64,000 bases of DNA. It comes from Paralvinella palmiformis (Eukaryota > Annelida > Polychaeta > Terebellida > Alvinellidae). A program made the position numbers and the translations under genes. Under the pieces are notes generated by a model. The model was not told where the DNA came from, ran no database searches, and saw only the letters and a program-made list of their open reading frames with translations. This document shows, in pieces, positions 25,901 to 34,000 of the stretch; position 1 is the first letter of the stretch, and the number at the start of each line of letters is the position of its first letter. Where the stretch lies: NCBI GenBank assembly GCA_025642065.1, contig JAODUP010000084.1:932001-996000 (forward strand). Direction: 5' to 3'.

Positions 25901-28087
25901 GCAATATTTAAACCTTTTTTTAATTATTAATGAACAATAACTGTTCTGTGTAATATTTAGAGATGTGGTTTAAAAGCTAAACGTTTTTATAATCTTCTAC
26001 CATGGAGTTTTCAATTTTGTTTATTTGCAGGAAATACAGTTACATTACATGTTGACAGTGCTGTGGTGGAAATGATGCTTAATGGAGACATCTATGATCC
26101 ACTTGGTCTGGATATAAAGGTCATGACATTAGGTAGCATTCCAAAGGAGTACCTACTGTCTGGAGTAGTAGAAGCAGGTGAGATAATTTTGTACTGCCTG
26201 ATTAGCACATCTTATGCACAGTTTATCACTGATAATGCATCTGATCCAGAATAGCTTGCGTCTCACTGGAGAATCAACTTCTCATATCCTGAACTGTTTT
26301 CTGCTTCAGACTTCAATGGCTGTTTGGATGACTTCATTATTGATGGAGAAGCAATGCCCCTGGATGGTGCCACGGAGAGGTTTCATGTCACACCATCTGG
26401 AAACATCGACTTTGAATGCGGCTTGGCTGCTGCAGCGACTGGGCCCCCAGTAACGGTGACCATTATTGTCATTGTGGTGTTCTTCGGAATTTTTCTCATC
26501 GTGATCCTTGTCATCGTTTTTGTGATTAGATGGAGAAGACGAAAGGCCAAAAAGGAGGATGGTGAACGCACAAAACCGAATGGTACAGTGACTGGAAAAT
26601 CAAATGGACAGATAAATAAATCAGGTGACATTGATGGCAACAACGGACAAGATTCTGGATTTGGTGACCAGGGAGACTCGGAAGAGATGTTCATCAGACA
26701 GCACATAGCTAACCAACTGGGAACAGGACAGAATTCATCAACAACACCACGGCCAGATTTGGTAGAGAGTGACTCGACAGCGATGAACCTCCGACCAGGG
26801 GATGTCGTCTTGGAGAATGGTGGTGTGTTTAATGAGGGATACAATGAGGAGCCACCTGAGCATTACGACATCGACAACGCCAGCAGCATAGCACCATCAG
26901 ATCTTGTTGATATTGTGGCTCATTACAAGAGGTATCGTCATGGAAACCTACAGCCGAGATTGCCTACCAGTGCCTATCCACAACACAAGCATCTGCATTC
27001 CAGTCACCATCACAGGGCAAGCCCTGGCTTACACCCCGATAGTCTGACATCGGTCTCCCGTGACAGTCCCATTTCTCTGTCTAGTCGCCACAGTAACAGC
27101 CCCCACACCAGGAGACACCAACGTCCTCACAACAACCTGAACCGGCAGAGTCCTCATATTCCTAATCAGGGACCTGTGGCCAACATTCCAGTTGCCCCAT
27201 CTAGTCTCAGATCCACACCACTCAGTGGCATATCCGCAATGTATCCGCAAAGCACTAGCAGCGTTTACAGTGATAGAGTCCCAGTAGCAAATGGTTCACG
27301 TCCAAACAGTAGGCTAAGACAACCAATAACACAGCTTGGCCTAAGGAGCACTCCCACAGTTGGTCTTACAGTGGACGATATCCACAGAATGAACACGCAC
27401 AGTAAAAACAGTCCAAGTACAATGGATATGGTGTCCTCTTCAAGCGAGGAACCAGAGAATAAGGTTAATCATACAGACTTTACACATGCAGATCTGCTTG
27501 ATCCAGGTGCCATGCTACCACCAGAATCCTCTAGTGAAGAGAGTGCTAATGACTCATTCACATGTTCCGAATTTGAATATGACAATGACAGAATGCGCAA
27601 TGATTTCATGAATCACAATCGCTTGGTGCCACGATTAATGCGTGTTGATGAGGATGAGGCAGACGATAGACAGGTGAAGTACGACTCGCAAGGGATGTCT
27701 GATTCGACAAGGGATGACTCATTTAGCACGTTCTTTACATCAGAGGATGAGCTATCAATGGGGAAGACTGGCAGCAAGAAGCTACCGCCAAATGCATTGA
27801 ATCTGGAGTACTTGCTCAACTGGGGCCCAAACTTTGATAAATTAGTGGGCGTGTTCATGGATATAGCACAACTTCCGGACACGGAGGCAATGAATCGCTC
27901 AACACCATCTAGTCGTCCTCCAAGCAGGACATCACCAAAACCAATATCGCCATATCCAAAAGCCCCAACGCCGACATCTCCTCTCCCTGTCATCGTGGAG
28001 AATCAGGACTCATACCAAAGACAGGTTGGCAATCATGCCACGAATAAGCACCACTTAGAAAACCATGTCTCCGAGGAATATGTATAG
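1..28087 (+). CDS. FAT4: FAT4/Fat-type protocadherin, 3' part (15 exons, 5' end outside window)
   Basis: Fifteen exons joined at GT–AG sites give 8,409 coding bases, exactly 2,803 codons with the stop, and every junction is in phase. In this 2,802-residue reading, about 14 cadherin repeats occupy residues 1–1500 (LDRE, DxD and DxNDN motifs). A Fat-type membrane-proximal region follows. EGF modules have cysteines at 1648–1701, 1708–1740, 1747–1778 and 1785–1817. Laminin G is at about 1823–2008, a fifth EGF at 2016–2050 and a second laminin G at about 2053–2247. The membrane segment is about 2258–2283, with a basic stop-transfer (RWRRRKAKK), then a 519-residue cytoplasmic tail. EGF4–LamG–EGF–LamG is the order known for FAT4 and Drosophila Fat, unlike FAT1–3 with one LamG. 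The family has 34 cadherin repeats, so roughly 20 lie upstream. Known role: planar polarity and Hippo signalling through Dachsous. Orthology to FAT4 is inferred from architecture. Confidence 0.93.
585..634. repeat. (AT)n(AG)n microsatellite
   Basis: About 16 AT units followed by about 9 AG units, 70 bases inside the long FAT4-like intron. Confidence 0.95.
2572..2589. other. 18-bp perfect palindrome
   Basis: GGTGTAACGCGTTACACC is its own reverse complement. Possibly a dimeric protein-binding site; no function is known to me. Confidence 0.9.
3580..3718. repeat. Compound CA/AT microsatellite
   Basis: Alternating blocks of CA and TA units over about 140 bases, preceded by GCGCGCGC. Confidence 0.95.
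4021..4066. repeat. (GT)23 microsatellite
   Basis: Uninterrupted GT tract. Confidence 0.97.
4303..4341. repeat. (AT)19 microsatellite
   Basis: Uninterrupted AT tract. Confidence 0.97.
10990..11390. repeat. 25-bp minisatellite with higher-order structure
   Basis: About 16 units of GTGTTTGGATGAGATG, then CCCATCTCA. In the regular core (about 11,000–11,190), ATCTCAGT-type and ATCTGAAT-type units alternate, and CCT and CTC variants alternate again. Units decay toward the right. Some units contain the inverted repeat TGAGATG, CT, CATCTCA. Confidence 0.95.
13615..13795 (+). CDS. FAT4: FAT4-like exon b (cadherin)
   Basis: The acceptor is TTCCAG and the donor GTGAGT. The exon opens by completing a glycine codon, finishes one cadherin repeat (LVEDDNDNSPQF) and starts the next (YVARIQENLPPGSDVVQV). 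It leaves in phase 2. The frame matches both neighbours exactly. Confidence 0.92.
14861..14910. repeat. Alternating GT/GC tract
   Basis: Runs of GT, GC, GT, GC and GCATGCGCGTGCG: almost pure alternating purine–pyrimidine, a good former of Z-DNA. Confidence 0.9.
15648..16017. repeat. CA tracts flanking a duplicated block
   Basis: CA tracts at 15,648–15,699 and 15,976–16,017 bracket two copies of a block with GGGATTT, CTTAGAGAGTTG, TTGATCA, TGACCAATGC and GGCTAAAT, then ACAACAACA and CATATATGCAT. Confidence 0.8.
16543..16793 (+). CDS. FAT4: FAT4-like exon c (cadherin)
   Basis: The acceptor is TATCCCCAG and the donor GGTTAG. It continues the repeat begun in exon b (FDIDSATGQV, LDRED), ends it with LDANDNSPVF, and starts a further repeat (YNVYIRDPTTTG). 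Enters needing one base, leaves in phase 1. Confidence 0.92.
17119..17315 (+). CDS. FAT4: FAT4-like exon d (divergent cadherin repeat)
   Basis: The acceptor is TTTTTTCCAG and the donor AAG|GTATGG. It encodes the middle of a cadherin repeat (VLAIDGDSEENADITYSL, FDINPERGIIT). The usual LDRE motif is replaced by a longer loop (NDLSSTASPAGYTFRV). Leaves in phase 0. Confidence 0.92.
17525..17640 (+). repeat. tRNA-like SINE head or tRNA relic
   Basis: It has A-box-like (TCATGGGTAGAGTGTGG) and B-box (GGTTCGAATCCC) motifs. The ends GGTGTCA and TGGCACC can pair as a 7-bp acceptor stem with one wobble. Anticodon and T stems do not pair, so it is not a functional tRNA gene. Confidence 0.45.
17857..18183 (-). 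mobile_element. SINE family A, copy 1 (truncated at its 3' end)
   Basis: On the minus strand it starts GTGAGCTCCGGTGGCCTAGC, an A box, and has a GGTTCGAACCCC B box: a tRNA-type RNA polymerase III head. It is near-identical over about 325 bp to the copy at 33,373–33,748 but lacks that copy's last 48 bases. It sits in the intron between exons d and e and stops 35 bases before the exon e acceptor. Confidence 0.85.
18219..18842 (+). CDS. FAT4: FAT4-like exon e (two cadherin repeats)
   Basis: The acceptor is TTATTTCAG and the donor GTAAGT, phase 0 on both sides. It ends a divergent repeat whose linker lacks the DxNDN motif (FLPEEGQFPVI). One complete repeat follows (FRISEN to VEDENDNWPVF), then most of the next (VLENKG, ATDADSGDNG, LNREAVDLY). 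Confidence 0.93.
18986..19758 (+). CDS. FAT4: FAT4-like exon f (cadherin repeats)
   Basis: The acceptor is TTTAACAG and the donor GTTAGT. It completes a repeat (VLDVNDNPPKF), then codes a full repeat ending LDVNDNAPSF. The following repeat has an extended segment (FTYRNVTFVGFSENIYH) and a degenerate linker (KPANKHPPQF). It then begins another repeat. Leaves in phase 2. Confidence 0.93.
19866..19954 (+). CDS. FAT4: FAT4-like exon g (short cadherin exon)
   Basis: This 89-base exon lies between a TTTTTCAG acceptor and a GTCAGT donor. It encodes DLDFGVNAEIEYHKLDG, the calcium-binding DxD region of a cadherin repeat. In phase with both neighbours. Confidence 0.9.
20058..21422 (+). CDS. FAT4: FAT4-like exon h (four to five cadherin repeats)
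   Basis: The acceptor is CTTTTTTCAG and the donor is G|GTTTGG, phase 1. It finishes one repeat with a degenerate linker (VAEVNRHAPRF). Full repeats then end in LTDVNDSPPQF, the degenerate VIGVNEYVAHF, and RDSNDPPRF. It closes inside another repeat (LDREMVDQYTL). Several NxT/S glycosylation sites are present. Confidence 0.93.
21618..23356 (+). CDS. FAT4: FAT4-like exon i (last cadherin, EGF 1–4, start of laminin G)
   Basis: The acceptor is TATCATAG and the donor AAG|GTGAGA, phase 0. It completes the penultimate repeat (VADVNDNGPHF) and encodes the last one (VDDINDSPSSP). The Fat-type juxta-EGF region follows (FQGRFPGG, VKPVDPDV). Then come four EGF modules; the first has about 30 residues between its third and fourth cysteines. 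EGF3 starts DVNEC, a calcium-binding form. The laminin G start reads YALLLYYPGG, then DGRWHRIE. Confidence 0.94.
23611..23717 (+). CDS. FAT4: FAT4-like exon j (laminin G 1)
   Basis: The acceptor is TTTGTTTCAG. The donor is CATTCA|GTAGGT, two bases into a glutamine codon. Reading past it meets an in-frame TAG, so this donor is required. It encodes a cysteine-rich laminin G segment (CPNSEIQCSDCLTSDTTC). Confidence 0.85.
23718..24727 (+). other. FAT4-like intron inside laminin G 1
   Basis: About 1 kb with no coding signal. An AT repeat lies at 24,325–24,352 and the rest is unremarkable. The acceptor is TCTTTACAG. Confidence 0.7.
24728..25044 (+). CDS. FAT4: FAT4-like exon k (end of laminin G 1, fifth EGF)
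   Basis: It completes laminin G 1 (LLYIGGV, then FSGCMRDFLINGK). One EGF module follows, with cysteines at residues 2016, 2024, 2030, 2039, 2041 and 2050. The donor is C|GTATGT, phase 1. An EGF between two laminin G domains is the FAT4-type signature. Confidence 0.93.
25188..25393 (+). CDS. FAT4: FAT4-like exon l (laminin G 2)
   Basis: The acceptor is CCAATCAG and the donor TAT|GTAAGT, phase 0. It encodes the first strands of laminin G 2 (SSFAFSPGAVVSY, ISLTFVTKVKNGSLFYSR). Between them, RVKRSS is basic and could be a protease site, though that is speculative. Confidence 0.9.
25518..25638 (+). CDS. FAT4: FAT4-like exon m (laminin G 2)
   Basis: The acceptor is CCATCCAG and the donor G|GTACGC, phase 1. 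It encodes MMNGKVGYKTWTAGSG and further laminin G strands. At 121 bases it fits both neighbours exactly. Confidence 0.9.
25697..25905 (+). mobile_element. SINE family C, diverged copy
   Basis: It lies in the intron between exons m and n. Its 3' part (GCTATGTCTGAAGG, then CACACAGCCCATTTAGC and GTGCACAAAAGTGGTCA) matches the copies at 50,170 and 60,306 in order and orientation. The tRNA-like head is poorly preserved. Confidence 0.6.
26031..26177 (+). CDS. FAT4: FAT4-like exon n (laminin G 2)
   Basis: The acceptor is TTATTTGCAG and the donor G|GTGAGA, phase 1. It encodes GNTVTLHVDSAVVEMMLNG and further laminin G strands. Confidence 0.9.
26310..28087 (+). CDS. FAT4: FAT4-like last exon (end of laminin G 2, membrane segment, cytoplasmic tail)
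   Basis: The acceptor is CTGCTTCAG. It opens with DFNGCLDDFIIDG, the end of laminin G 2. A 26-residue hydrophobic segment (VTIIVIVVFFGIFLIVILVI) follows, then RWRRRKAKK. The tail is rich in S, P, N and H. It contains the conserved Fat-type motif HYDIDNASSIAPSDL (residues 2395–2409) and a second conserved-looking block, NWGPNFDKLVGVF (about 2714–2726). Acidic serine stretches (SSSSEEPE, ESSSEESANDSF) suggest casein-kinase sites. The stop TAG ends at 28,087. The last residues, EEYV, could bind a PDZ domain (inference). Confidence 0.95.
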
Positions 28088-29575
28088 TGCTATCTCCAGA
28101 CTTCACGATTCAGTTCTTCCATTGGATTCAGGTGTACAGGATGTGTACAGACTGCATACTGCTCACCGATTACATGTCTGCAGCAGGTGGATGAAATATA
28201 TACCACTCGTGTACAAAGTATTAATTAAGCAGTCATAATATGTCTGTCTGATGATGTTGAAATGTGAACAAGCTGTGATATTAGGAATGGTTTATCCACA
28301 ACCAGTAGAATGTTTATTATGTCTTCAGTGTATGTGTGTGTGTGATGATTAAATATGTGGGTCATGAAAGGAGGGGGGGAGGTATTTTTTAACCCAAACT
28401 GATTTACTGTATAGCATTTCATAGCTTGCATCATGTTGTGTTCACGTAATCTATACAGTTCGTGTAATACTGAACCAAATCAATAATGAATACATATCAA
28501 TGTATCAGGTTGCAAGGATTCGCAGAGTAAATTTATCACTGCACACACACACACACACAGAGAGAGAGAGGAGATGCATCTTTACGTACAATGTGTGTTG
28601 TGTCTCGAGACCAGTCATACATTCAGGGATGTGTTGTTACCCTGTTATCCAGATCAGTAAGCATATTCCTTTGTAAAATGTATTTGTTATGCCTCATCTT
28701 TGTTAAACGTAGACTTAACAAAGATGGTTTATTATCTTGCATCTTATCCATGGCTTTTCTACATAAACGTTTGTTGCTTATTTTTCATTTACTGAGTGAT
28801 GTAGATAGTATATTTATTTGATAGTTGTTTTGATACAAAACAACTACATTCATCTGGTATACTAAGATAGGCAGAACATATTCCTGAACAATCTTAGTCA
28901 CGGCAACCCTTGAATGTGCTTTCATTAATCAAAACACGAAATATTGATACTCATTAGTGAGAAGTTTTCTTCATAATATTATCGACATAAGCTCTTCTTG
29001 TGGAGTAGATGTGATTTTAAAAAATTCAATATGTTGTCATTTAATACGAAACATTGTTTTATTCCTTTTGTCATTTTAATTTATTTTTGATTGTTTATTG
29101 GAAAGTTTTAACCGGTTTAATTATTATCAGCTCGTCGAAAGATGTTTGGATTTGCTTTTAGTTAGAACGGGAAAAATATGAAACTATTTTATTTTAGTTT
29201 GCAAGACTGTTGTGGAAATTATCCAATGATGAGCTATTAAAGAGAATAACTGCTTGTAGATGCTGATGATGGAGTCAAAATGGCCTGATATTAGAGCGAG
29301 TCTGTCAAATTAAACTTTGTACAATCGGCTTGTATTTTGTAGAACAGTGTTGATACTCATCAGATCGAATCCTTCGGAGCAATGTTAGTAAATCATCTAA
29401 TATATAAAACGTGCTTTTGTAAAAATGTTGAACGAACAGAAATATGCAGAGTTTTTAATTGTGTATATTTACATGGATGCAGCTGCCTAAATCTGTGTTA
29501 TCTTTTATAAAAATGGTACATCTTTAAGATGTTTACATTTTCATAGAATAAAGTGTATATTTCTAAACAGTTCTG
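28088..29575 (+). other. 3' untranslated region of the FAT4-like gene (probable)
   Basis: No coding signal follows the stop. A CA/GA microsatellite lies near 28,540–28,570. The region is AT-rich and ends near the best polyadenylation signal at 29,547. The length, about 1.5 kb, is inferred from that signal only. Confidence 0.6.
29547..29552 (+). terminator. AATAAA polyadenylation signal, FAT4-like gene
   Basis: A canonical AATAAA followed by GTGTATATTTC, then TCTGCGTCG. It is the best canonical signal downstream of the stop. Confidence 0.55.
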
Positions 29576-29579
29576 CGTC

Positions 29580-30654
29580 GTATATTTCTGGTATGAATGT
29601 CAAGCTGAAATATCCTGAGAAAGTTAATTTAACTCCATCTTCTCAGATATTCGTTGAGGGGACTGACCAAACATGTGACCTTTGTGACGAGGTGACCTTT
29701 GTGTTGCAACTGGTAACCCAGTTAATTCCACATTTGTACTTCATGTACAAACTTATCTTATTCATGAACAAATTGACTTTTACCTTCAACGACCTTGAGA
29801 TGTCAAGCCTAGGCTAGTTCGCACTAATTGTTTATAATTTGGAAATTGTTAGATCGGATAATTGTTCCTATGAACGACATGAATAGCTGTCAGGAATATT
29901 CACAATTCTAACCTTAACCTCATATCAGTACATGGAATGTTGTTCTATTGTGGACAATTTGAAACCAAATATATTTAATTAATTTAAAGCAACTAATTTA
30001 AAATATCTGGCAATGAAATATTTTAAAGCATCCACAATTGTACACGACACACATTCAAGCGATTAAGGTATTTGAAACCTAAACTTGTAGAGGGTCGCAA
30101 TGATAGAACCAACGATGAAGTTGTAATCTTTTAATAACCAATTTAAATATCAATTCTTCGAGTAAAATAATTCAGTTTTCTCCCACATGGTATTCTTATC
30201 TCACTGAATTATTCTATAATAATATGTAAAATAATTATATGGATCTATTGTGAATATCTTTTGCCACTGAAAAACAAATGTAATTCCCCATGATGTTGTT
30301 ATCAAGTGCAGGATACAGGCTGCATGAAGCATTATTACAACATTTATACAACAAAATGTGAGTTCAGGTGAAAAATATCAATCTTCAGTGACAGTTCCAA
30401 GCTGTTCTTGTAGGACAGTTGGAAGCACACTGGATTCCAGAATGAATGATCTAGGTCTGAATCCCAATGTTACTTGTGTTGATGGGTTGTTACGTGTAAT
30501 CATCTCATTTTTTCGGGAAGTCACCCCCTCAGTCACATGTATCCGTAAGTGTGGTGTGTTCAGTGTGTGGCAAAACATATCTCCAGGAACAAGATATCAA
30601 CAGTAGGTTGAAATAAGCTTCTTATGTAAGCCAAAATAATACAAACAAATATTT
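29580..30654. other. Intergenic DNA between convergent genes
   Basis: AT-rich and without recognisable protein coding. A weak tRNA-like segment lies at about 30,405–30,480 (AGTTGGAAGCACACTGG and GGTCTGAATCCC, A-box and B-box positions), perhaps an old SINE head. Confidence 0.6.
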
Positions 30655-31080
30655 GTCAAAAAGAAGAAAGCATCCTTTATTGACATAACACAATATTTAT
30701 CTTAAAACTCACCACTTATATGGCAAAATAACCTGATATGAACGACTATGGTGGCAAATTAAAATGCTATTCACCAAAGACAGCTTTGAGTTTAAAATGT
30801 AGTATAATTGTCCTGCAATTATATGCTATTAAGCATATCACAGAAAGTTACAGTAGAGAAACACAATGTTTCAACACATATTTTAAATAAAAGTAATTAA
30901 TGGGAAAACATCCATCATCTCTGACTAATGAACAATAGAATGCGCCAACCTAACCTTGTGGAATGTTCTAGAAAGGTTTCTTGAGAGGAGAGTACTATTG
31001 TTACATCTGTATGGCATTGGTGTCATTATATCCTTCGTGATAATAATACCTGGTAGTGTAAAATGGTCTGTAGTTGACAT
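30655..31080 (-). CDS. KLHL last exon and 3' UTR (boundary uncertain)
   Basis: Two acceptors fit the phase. The one opening the exon at 31,080 gives a tyrosine-rich tail (VNYRPFYTTRYYYHEGYND…) ending TAA at 31,001. The one opening it at 31,132 gives only Arg-Phe, then TGA. Neither has a strong pyrimidine tract. The 3' end is placed just past the AATAAA at 30,676–30,681. Confidence 0.45.
30676..30681 (-). terminator. AATAAA polyadenylation signal, KLHL gene
   Basis: TTTATT on the plus strand reads AATAAA on the minus strand, 320–450 bases after either candidate stop codon. Confidence 0.5.
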
Positions 31081-34000
31081 CTGATACGCGACCACTTGTT
31101 GAAGCATTTCAATGGCAGATGTATTCAGAATCCTAATGGAATGTCAGATTATTTGTGGATGTCCTAGAGAAAACGAATATGTCATAAACTGTTTTTATAT
31201 CTGAAGCACGTGTGTGTGTGTGTGTGTGTGAGAGAGGGAGAGAGGCATTTAAGAAGAAGCTATGCATATATAACGTATCCTGTTGTATTTCTATATTATA
31301 GCACCATTTACAAATATATGTTATATGTTTGGTGTACATACACTTATTATACTTATGCATGAAGGCTACTATGTCACAACACACACACACACACACACAC
31401 ACACACGGTTACCGTTGGCTAACTTACTAAAAGGCTGCAGCTGAAACATTTCCTCATCATCGCTTAAGGTCAAATCCCAATCATCGTCATCATCGTCACT
31501 ATAGAAGTCCCTGTTTGAATAGGAGCCGACGCATATAACAAATGACATGAATTACTGTCCTCATTCAAAACAAACCAGCTAAAATTATGGTATGACTAAA
31601 GAGAACAAATGTCTATCAGATTATAAACAGTGGTTTTAGATGTTTACTATCATAATCTACCTGTGATTAAATTTTACCAAGTTTGTAATATTACCTTGAA
31701 TAGTAATCCAATTCAAACCTATCCAAGTCTCCATCACCTCCAGCAGTCAGTTTCACTGTCAGAGCACAGCAGCCCATGTCTAGTGATGAAAATGATAACA
31801 ACAAAAAAAATAGTAGTCATGGTGCTAATAGTCTGAACAGTAATATATCTATGATCACCAAAAAATGCTTAAACACTTCACATAACACCCACCAATAATA
31901 TAAATGGTTGAGGGATTAGTGAAAAGGAAAAAAGGTGAAATTATATTTTTAATTTGACAACTGTTAAATGGTTTAGTGCTGAAATGTACTAGGTTATATG
32001 ACACATCAATCATAAAATGGCTCTTTAATCACAACTGGGGTAAGTCCATAACTTTCTGTTGCCTTTGTTGGCCATAAATATGAAATAATCAATTCATTGG
32101 GGAGATGAACCCCACCAATACCCCAACTGTCATTTGAACAACATGCTGTCATAATAAATACCTACTCTTTAACCAAGAAAAGTAAGAATTCAGAACCAAC
32201 GGTGAAAAAAAAGAACTGATTTTACCTGGCTTTGGCCGAGACAATCTGCAGTGAATTATAAATTACTGGTTGTTGATCAACTAGAATTTTGATTAACTGC
32301 ATCATAATGCGGGCCTAAAATGTGGCCCCAATGTCATTTGTCAAGGCTCTAGATTAAATGGCTCATAGCCTTGTCTGGCCATTAACGCTCAAGAATTGAC
32401 TGTAGAATCTTGTTCAGCAACTGGCATTCAAGATATAAAACATTTCTAAAGGACCAGTTTTGTTCAATTCCATTGAGAAATAAATGTCTCCCTGACACTG
32501 TGGGACGATAAAATCAGTGACTGAGTGAATTAGTGGTTTGTTCAGCCTCGGTCCTGGTGACACTGGGGACATAGGACTGACAGGCAATGCCTTAGACACA
32601 TCAGCGAAACATAGGTAGCTGATTGGATTCAAACCTAGATTTGGTGGTTTGAGAGGCAGTGTTCTGACAACTACGCTGATGGGGCACCAATGAAAAGATG
32701 AAGTGTGATGTGTAGTAATATTATAAATCAATATCTACTGACTTCTCATAGGCACAGGCAGAGTAGAGTAATTCGACCATTTCGATGTTTTAACATCATA
32801 TTCCACAACTTTATCGAGCAGATCTCTAACAGTGTTCACTCCTCCTAGAATGATAAGTTTCTCATCCAAAACTGAAATGGATACAGAACATCATTATATA
32901 GAGACCACATAACGGACATGGTTATCTCAATTAACAGCCTCTCTCTCTCTCTCACACACACATGCACACACAAAAGAAAAAGCATTTCATTATTAGCAAA
33001 TATGACAATACAATCACGTAAACAAAACAAAACAAATCACCATTTCATTACAACATCCAGACACAGCATGTGTTAAACAAATAAAGCCCATTACAATACG
33101 GGAATGTTATCCATTAGCAATCACCTACCTACTGCAGACATGTAAGCGCAGTCCATTCTCATCGGCGTTATAAATGTCCACTGTTTGACTTCATGATCAA
33201 AAGCTTCAACAGAAGCCAGACATCTTGGACTATTATACACAGTATGGCCACCACAGACAATAAACTGGTTACCTATTACTGACATCGTGTGGCCAGCTCT
33301 AGCTGTAAACAAAATATACTATACTATGTAGTATATACAAATGTATGATGAGAAGAAGTTGACCAGCAAAGGTTTTTTAGGTTTTAGGTTTTGTTGTTCG
33401 GGGAGAATCCCCAGGCTGTCGCTTAATCAGCACAGCCTCTATGTTCGAGTGGTTGAGAAATCTCCTCCCCCCACCACTCACAGGGGAGCAGTACGGAAAG
33501 ATGGAGCCGAAATACCCTGAGGGTGGTCACTGCCAGAGTGTTTTACGTCCTCAGGGGGTTTTTAACGTCCCCCCTTTATTTTAAATAATTCAGTGGAGAC
33601 GGCAGCGCCATTTAACGTGGTCAGCCACCCACGATGTAGTGAGCCGAGAAATTAATCACTGGAAAAGTTTCGACCTCTTACGGGGTTCGAACCTGCGACC
33701 GTTGGCACCAAGTGCCGGGTGCTTAACTGCTAGGCCACCGGAGCTCACTGACCAGCAAAGGATTGAACTTCATTTTATATGCAAATGGAACTTAATAAAT
33801 CCATTGTTCCTTTTACTAAACAGTAAAATGGGTGCTCTGTAAGGTACCCAGTAATTCTTATATTCACCCATGAATGATCCATCTTTGAAAAGTATTGTAA
33901 GTTCTGCCTTCATAATGTTGGATACTTTATATATGTAGATAATCTTGCAACAAATGCCTACCATGTGACTGGGTTAAGATGCACAGGAGTTGATCAAAAT

